Assembly (NCBI GenBank): GCA_021847245.1
Contig: JAJZUC010000023.1
Coordinates: 1-37,277, forward strand
Direction: 5' to 3'
Source of the DNA: Deltaproteobacteria bacterium
GTDB taxonomy: Bacteria; Desulfobacterota; Desulfuromonadia; Geobacterales; Geobacteraceae
DNA length: 37,277 nt
The translations under genes and the position numbers were made by a program. Shown here piece by piece: positions 34,131-37,277 of this stretch (its first letter is position 1; every line of letters begins with the position of its first letter). The notes beneath the pieces were generated by a model. The model had not been told where the DNA came from. It did not search any database and saw only the letters and a program-made list of their open reading frames with translations.

Positions 34131-34856
34131 TTAAATTGTCAGCTCTAAGTCTAGCCTTCCAGCGCTCTCTTCTCTCTGCGTCTCGATAAACGCTAAGAGC
34201 CCATCCAGATCAGTCGGCCGTCCGGCAAAGAAGTCCTGCAAAATCGCCAGCCCGCCGTTTGCATACTCTTGAAACACAGCGACCCGCTCATCCTCAGCAT
34301 CTTGCGAACCGGAAAGACTCTCTGACTTCTGTGTCTCAGCTAGGGTCATCAAATACAGCACCCCCGGCCAAGCGGGGCAGTTACCGAAGGTGGTCTGATC
34401 GATACCCTTGCCAGGATCGGCAGCTTTCAGAGGAGTGCGAGCATTGTTCTTTACCCCGACCTGCGCGGCAAAGAGCAACAGCTTCCAGATCTCCTTGAAG
34501 ACGCCCACCTGATCGGACATCAACGATTTTATGATCTCTTCTTTGTCACTTGCGCGTTGAATTCGCTTCATACCGACTCCTGCTCTTTTTCGGCCACTGG
34601 CGCGTGTTCCGGCCGCCAGACCATAGACATCTTCGCTGACCAGCTCGAAAAGAATTTCATCTCGTGAATCAACCCGTTCAACACAGTCTGTTTGCCGCCG
34701 GATTGCCGTTCTCAGCACATGCTCCGGCGTCGGCGTATTGAAGTTGTAGAGGTTTCGATGCACGATCTCGGCATATATTTCATCAACTGACGCCGGTCTG
34801 CTGAGGTCGCGTAAAACCTGCTGGGCCACTTGGACAATGGTATCTTTGGTAGTCAT
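34131..34856 (-). CDS. HARE-HTH-like protein, Dnd-system associated
   Basis: A 241-residue protein. Residues 1-70 look like the HARE-HTH (restriction-endonuclease helix-turn-helix) domain: TIVQVAQQVLRDLSRPASVD, then EIYAEIVHRNLYNFNTPTPE and VLRTAIRRQTD. The second half (FKEIWKLLLFAAQVGVKNNA, followed by FGNCPAWPGVLYLMTLAET) resembles, as far as I recall, a family annotated as Dnd-system-associated protein 4. It overlaps the ATPase gene by four bases (ATGA). Likely a DNA-binding or target-recognition part of the operon. The catalytic role, if any, cannot be seen. Confidence 0.72.
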   Translation of the reverse strand: MTTKDTIVQVAQQVLRDLSRPASVDEIYAEIVHRNLYNFNTPTPEHVLRTAIRRQTDCVERVDSRDEILFELVSEDVYGLAAGTRASGRKRAGVGMKRIQRASDKEEIIKSLMSDQVGVFKEIWKLLLFAAQVGVKNNARTPLKAADPGKGIDQTTFGNCPAWPGVLYLMTLAETQKSESLSGSQDAEDERVAVFQEYANGGLAILQDFFAGRPTDLDGLLAFIETQREESAGRLDLELTI

Positions 34857-36952
34857 AGCGGCACGATCTCTGTGTATTCGTCATTTTCCAGCGGGAAGTA
34901 CTGCTGGATCTGCTGGCCGTCGACAACCAACTCAGGAGCTGCTTTCTCCGGCATGGTAGGCCCGTAGTAGCGCAAATAGTAGCGCTTACTGATACGCCCG
35001 GATGCCTTGAGGGCGGCCTCAACCTCACCGTCGTACTGCTTCGGACTGACAAACAAAACGACCTGCGGCGCCAGCTCAGGAATGTACTTGGCCACACCTT
35101 CACGGAAGATGCTGAGCGAGCCGAACGGCGAATCAATGGCAATGGGGAAGGCCGATCCGGCCAAATCTCTCAGGATCGTCGGGATCTCCGAGCGGCGCTT
35201 TGCCAAGGCAACAAGGCTGGCGATGAACACCAGCGAAGTAACCGTCCGTTCACCAGTGCTCAGTGCTGCGTCAATTTCCACCGGATCAGCCGAACCGTCC
35301 CCACCAGCAACCCGCTTCCGGATACGGAGAGTGTAGTTATCCGTCAATTCTGCCCAGTAATCTTTCGTCATGATCTTGCGGAAATGGCTATCAATCTCAG
35401 TATTGAGCAAAGGCCTCAGATCTTCGGTTTCCGCTTTCAGAATCTGTTCGAGAATGCCGGCGCAATCCTCGACGGCATCTACACGTCGTTGAGCACGTGC
35501 AGCAGCCTCTTCCTTGTCCTCAATATGCCTGATCTGATTTTCAAGCGCTTCAATCGCTTCGCTCGCAACCTTGATCTGTTCACCAATCCGCCCCAAAGCG
35601 GCATTCTGGGCATCACGGTCGAGGCCCAGCGACTTCCTTTTTGCCTCCAGTTGAGCTACTTCTTCATCGTCCTTACCGCCAAGCTTCTGATGAATTTCTT
35701 CTATCTCTTCATCCCGCTCCCGGATATCACGGGAGTACCCTAGACGCTCCATTTTCAATTGATTGAGCAAGTCTTGCGTCTGCCCGGAAACACCCTCGAT
35801 GAGGCCGATAGCATGATCAAGTGCGCCAACCGCATTGTTGAAGTCTTGGTCACCAGCGATGGTCAGCAGATTTTCTACCGCAGCACGCTCCGGAGTCCCT
35901 TCAGCAAGTGCCCTGTTACAGATGCATTTCCCATGTTCTAACAGCTCATGCAAAAAAGTATTGAGGACTCTTGCTGGAATCTTCCCTTCGCTGCGAAACC
36001 GGGAGACAATCTCCCTTCCCCGGTTTATCAGCTGCGAGGTAAAGAGTGTGTAGCCGTCATCGGCGATGAGCTTGGATAAGCGCTTTGTGATATCCTCTCT
36101 CTTTCCGACCAGCTCTTCCCGTTCCTTCATCAACTGAATACGCTTGGTCTGTAATTCATGGGCGACCCTGTTGGCAGCAAGCTTACTATCGACAGTAGCA
36201 ATTTCAGACTGAGTTGCCTTCAGGTTCACCAGCGTTTGATCTTCTTGTGCCTTGTATTCCTTTAACTGCTCTTCCTGGTTCGATAAATCTTCAATCAATT
36301 TCCTTTTTTCGTCGCTGGTCATTTCCTTCTGTTCGCTACGGAGCTTGCCACGGACATTCTGATGGCGCAGGTCTTCGATCGTCTGCTTCAGTAATTCCAG
36401 ACCAAGCATTTGATGGATTGCTTCAGTCACCTGGGCACTGTTGCGCTCCATGGCTAGATAGTTGATCCGTTCACCATTGAAAAAAAGGAAACGACTGATT
36501 CCATCGGGAACGATTGCCTGAATTCTTTGTTGTGGCCGCTCACGCGAAAACGTCTGCCCGTTTTCCATAGCCTCAAGAGAAAGTGTTGTTTGGCGTGGGT
36601 TAAGCCTTTGTTGGGCGAGAGTAAGTTGTCGCGTTAAAATGTAACGAACATTATCATGCGTGAAAGTAATTTCTACCTTTGCTGCTAAACTCAGCGGGTC
36701 TTTGGTGCGTAGAGCTAGCCCTTCATGGATAATGCTGTCAGGACGCTCAAAGTCATCGGGATTGCCGTCGTTCCCCATGAGACCGTCACGGCCGTAGAGC
36801 CCCCAAAGAAGCGCTTTCAGGAGTGTTGTTTTTCCGAAACCATTTTCTGCATGCACAACAGTTACATTCCGGTCGCGGAGATCAGAAAAGACAATTTCCT
36901 GTCTTCCCTTGAATTGTCGAAAATTTTCCAGGGCCAAGCGCTCAAGTATCAT
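34853..36952 (-). CDS. SMC/DndD-like ATPase
   Basis: A 699-residue ABC-type ATPase. Walker A is at about 35-43 (VHAENGFGKTTLLKALLWGL), followed by long coiled coils, a hinge with HGKCICNRAL near 340 that could act as a small metal hook, a signature-like LSTGERTVTSLVF and the Walker B region FPIAIDSPFGSLS. It is related to DndD and other Rad50-type proteins but is not the dndD of this locus. It overlaps both neighbours by ATGA. Such ATPases couple DNA sensing to nuclease action in several defence systems; the partner here is probably the GIY-YIG nuclease or the HTH protein. Confidence 0.88.
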   Translation of the reverse strand: MILERLALENFRQFKGRQEIVFSDLRDRNVTVVHAENGFGKTTLLKALLWGLYGRDGLMGNDGNPDDFERPDSIIHEGLALRTKDPLSLAAKVEITFTHDNVRYILTRQLTLAQQRLNPRQTTLSLEAMENGQTFSRERPQQRIQAIVPDGISRFLFFNGERINYLAMERNSAQVTEAIHQMLGLELLKQTIEDLRHQNVRGKLRSEQKEMTSDEKRKLIEDLSNQEEQLKEYKAQEDQTLVNLKATQSEIATVDSKLAANRVAHELQTKRIQLMKEREELVGKREDITKRLSKLIADDGYTLFTSQLINRGREIVSRFRSEGKIPARVLNTFLHELLEHGKCICNRALAEGTPERAAVENLLTIAGDQDFNNAVGALDHAIGLIEGVSGQTQDLLNQLKMERLGYSRDIRERDEEIEEIHQKLGGKDDEEVAQLEAKRKSLGLDRDAQNAALGRIGEQIKVASEAIEALENQIRHIEDKEEAAARAQRRVDAVEDCAGILEQILKAETEDLRPLLNTEIDSHFRKIMTKDYWAELTDNYTLRIRKRVAGGDGSADPVEIDAALSTGERTVTSLVFIASLVALAKRRSEIPTILRDLAGSAFPIAIDSPFGSLSIFREGVAKYIPELAPQVVLFVSPKQYDGEVEAALKASGRISKRYYLRYYGPTMPEKAAPELVVDGQQIQQYFPLENDEYTEIVPL

Positions 36953-37143
36953 TTGATCACCCGCTTTACATGCTCATACAGACGCGTGTGGATATCACTG
37001 CGGCGTTTCAGGTGCATCACGTCGCGCTCTTCCTTGAGAATGTCCCGGATAAGTGTTTGATACTCCTGACAAGCTGCTTTGAAAATTTCCTGAGCCCGGG
37101 TGAGCCTTTTGTTCGGTTCTGTTGCATCTGGCGCTGGGTTCAT
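36949..37143 (-). CDS. Small helical protein of the DNA-modification-type operon
   Basis: A 64-residue, charged, probably all-helical protein: KRLTRAQEIFKAACQEYQTL, then IRDILKEERDVMHLKRRSDI. It overlaps the ATPase gene by ATGA, and GGGAGTG lies seven bases before the ATG. I recall very small proteins of this kind annotated next to SMC-like ATPases as DNA-modification-system-associated small proteins; this is from memory. The IS terminus starts only eleven bases upstream, so the native promoter and any earlier genes of the operon have been cut off. Confidence 0.7.
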   Translation of the reverse strand: MNPAPDATEPNKRLTRAQEIFKAACQEYQTLIRDILKEERDVMHLKRRSDIHTRLYEHVKRVIK

Positions 37144-37153
37144 GATTCACTCC

Positions 37154-37277
37154 CACTACTGTCCGGTTAATAGTTGAATAAATACAGTTGGTTGCTGGTG
37201 ACAGGGTCGGAATTTCGCTTAAGAGCTTCCGCAACCAGCGATGAAATGGGCTTTTTCTCGAACAGGTTGACCTCGAG
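37154..37277 (-). mobile_element. Insertion sequence, 3' end, IS4-like
   Basis: The terminus cactactgtccggttaa (37154-37170) matches the one at 126-110. The element extends to the right, beyond the window. Its transposase gene runs towards this end and stops inside the terminal repeat. Both visible IS copies have the same orientation. Confidence 0.7.
37167..37277 (-). CDS. IS4-family transposase, C-terminal fragment (partial)
   Basis: The open frame at the window edge reads LEVNLFEKKPISSLVAEALK and ends SNQLYLFNY with a TAA in the IS terminus. The LFEKxPI segment followed by a short tail with NQLxLFxx is the ending I know from IS4-type transposases with the DUF4372 N-terminal domain. The rest lies outside the window. 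The identification is from pattern memory, but it is supported by the IS terminus directly after the stop. Confidence 0.7.
   Translation of the reverse strand, partial: LEVNLFEKKPISSLVAEALKRNSDPVTSNQLYLFNY

Noticed and set aside
34853..36952. Second dndD gene
   Set aside because: It shares the ATPase architecture but differs in hinge and signature, and stands with different partners. The true dndD is at 28780-30756 between dndC and dndE.

Overview
The window looks like a piece of a delta-proteobacterial genome of the Geobacter type. This is inferred from gene style and from C-rich repeats of a kind I associate with Geobacter; no 16S rRNA is present. It is a defence-rich accessory region built around a small core of household genes. 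The household part (tRNA-Ser, tadA, an FAD disulfide oxidoreductase, a universal stress protein) is G+C rich.

Region 1 (1-9810) is a type I-E CRISPR-Cas locus read on the minus strand: cas3, cse1, cse2, cas6e, cas7e, cas5e, then cas1 and cas2e. A ParD/ParE-type toxin-antitoxin pair on the plus strand sits between the interference genes and cas1-cas2. The parE frame appears shifted near its end. The cas2e gene is cut after about 60 codons by the terminus of an insertion sequence that fills positions 1-126. A DnaQ-like exonuclease gene lies upstream of cas3. No CRISPR array is visible. Two copies of a C-rich repeat flank the interference operon.

Region 2 (about 10.1-18.2 kb) is a small integrative element. 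It has a P4-type tyrosine integrase, a RelE/HigB-HigA-like toxin-antitoxin pair, an AlpA-like regulator, a fused TOPRIM primase-ATPase with iteron-like repeats in its 3' end, a small lipoprotein gene, and a gene-poor stretch of about 1.7 kb. Its two ends carry matching short motifs in inverted orientation, likely integrase arm sites. The right end stops just short of the terminator of a tRNA-Ser(CGA).

Region 3 (18.25-24.8 kb) holds tRNA-Ser, tadA, the oxidoreductase, uspA, two small unknown genes and a Cas4-like nuclease fused to an XPD/DinG-type iron-sulfur helicase. The helicase gene is bracketed by a 17-bp near-perfect direct repeat.

Region 4 (24.8-37.28 kb) is a complete DNA phosphorothioation locus: dndA, divergent from dndB-dndC-dndD-dndE, with a shared promoter region that carries an inverted repeat. 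Convergent to it lies a tightly overlapping five-gene operon: a 64-aa protein, an SMC/DndD-like ATPase, an HTH protein, a GIY-YIG nuclease and a long DGQHR (DndB-like) protein. No DptFGH restriction genes are seen. This cassette is the best candidate for an undescribed system, a phosphorothioate-linked defence or restriction module. Its two last genes and dndE are strikingly A+T rich compared with the rest. The operon is bounded upstream by the 3' end of an IS4-like transposase gene, whose IS terminus matches the one at the left edge of the window.
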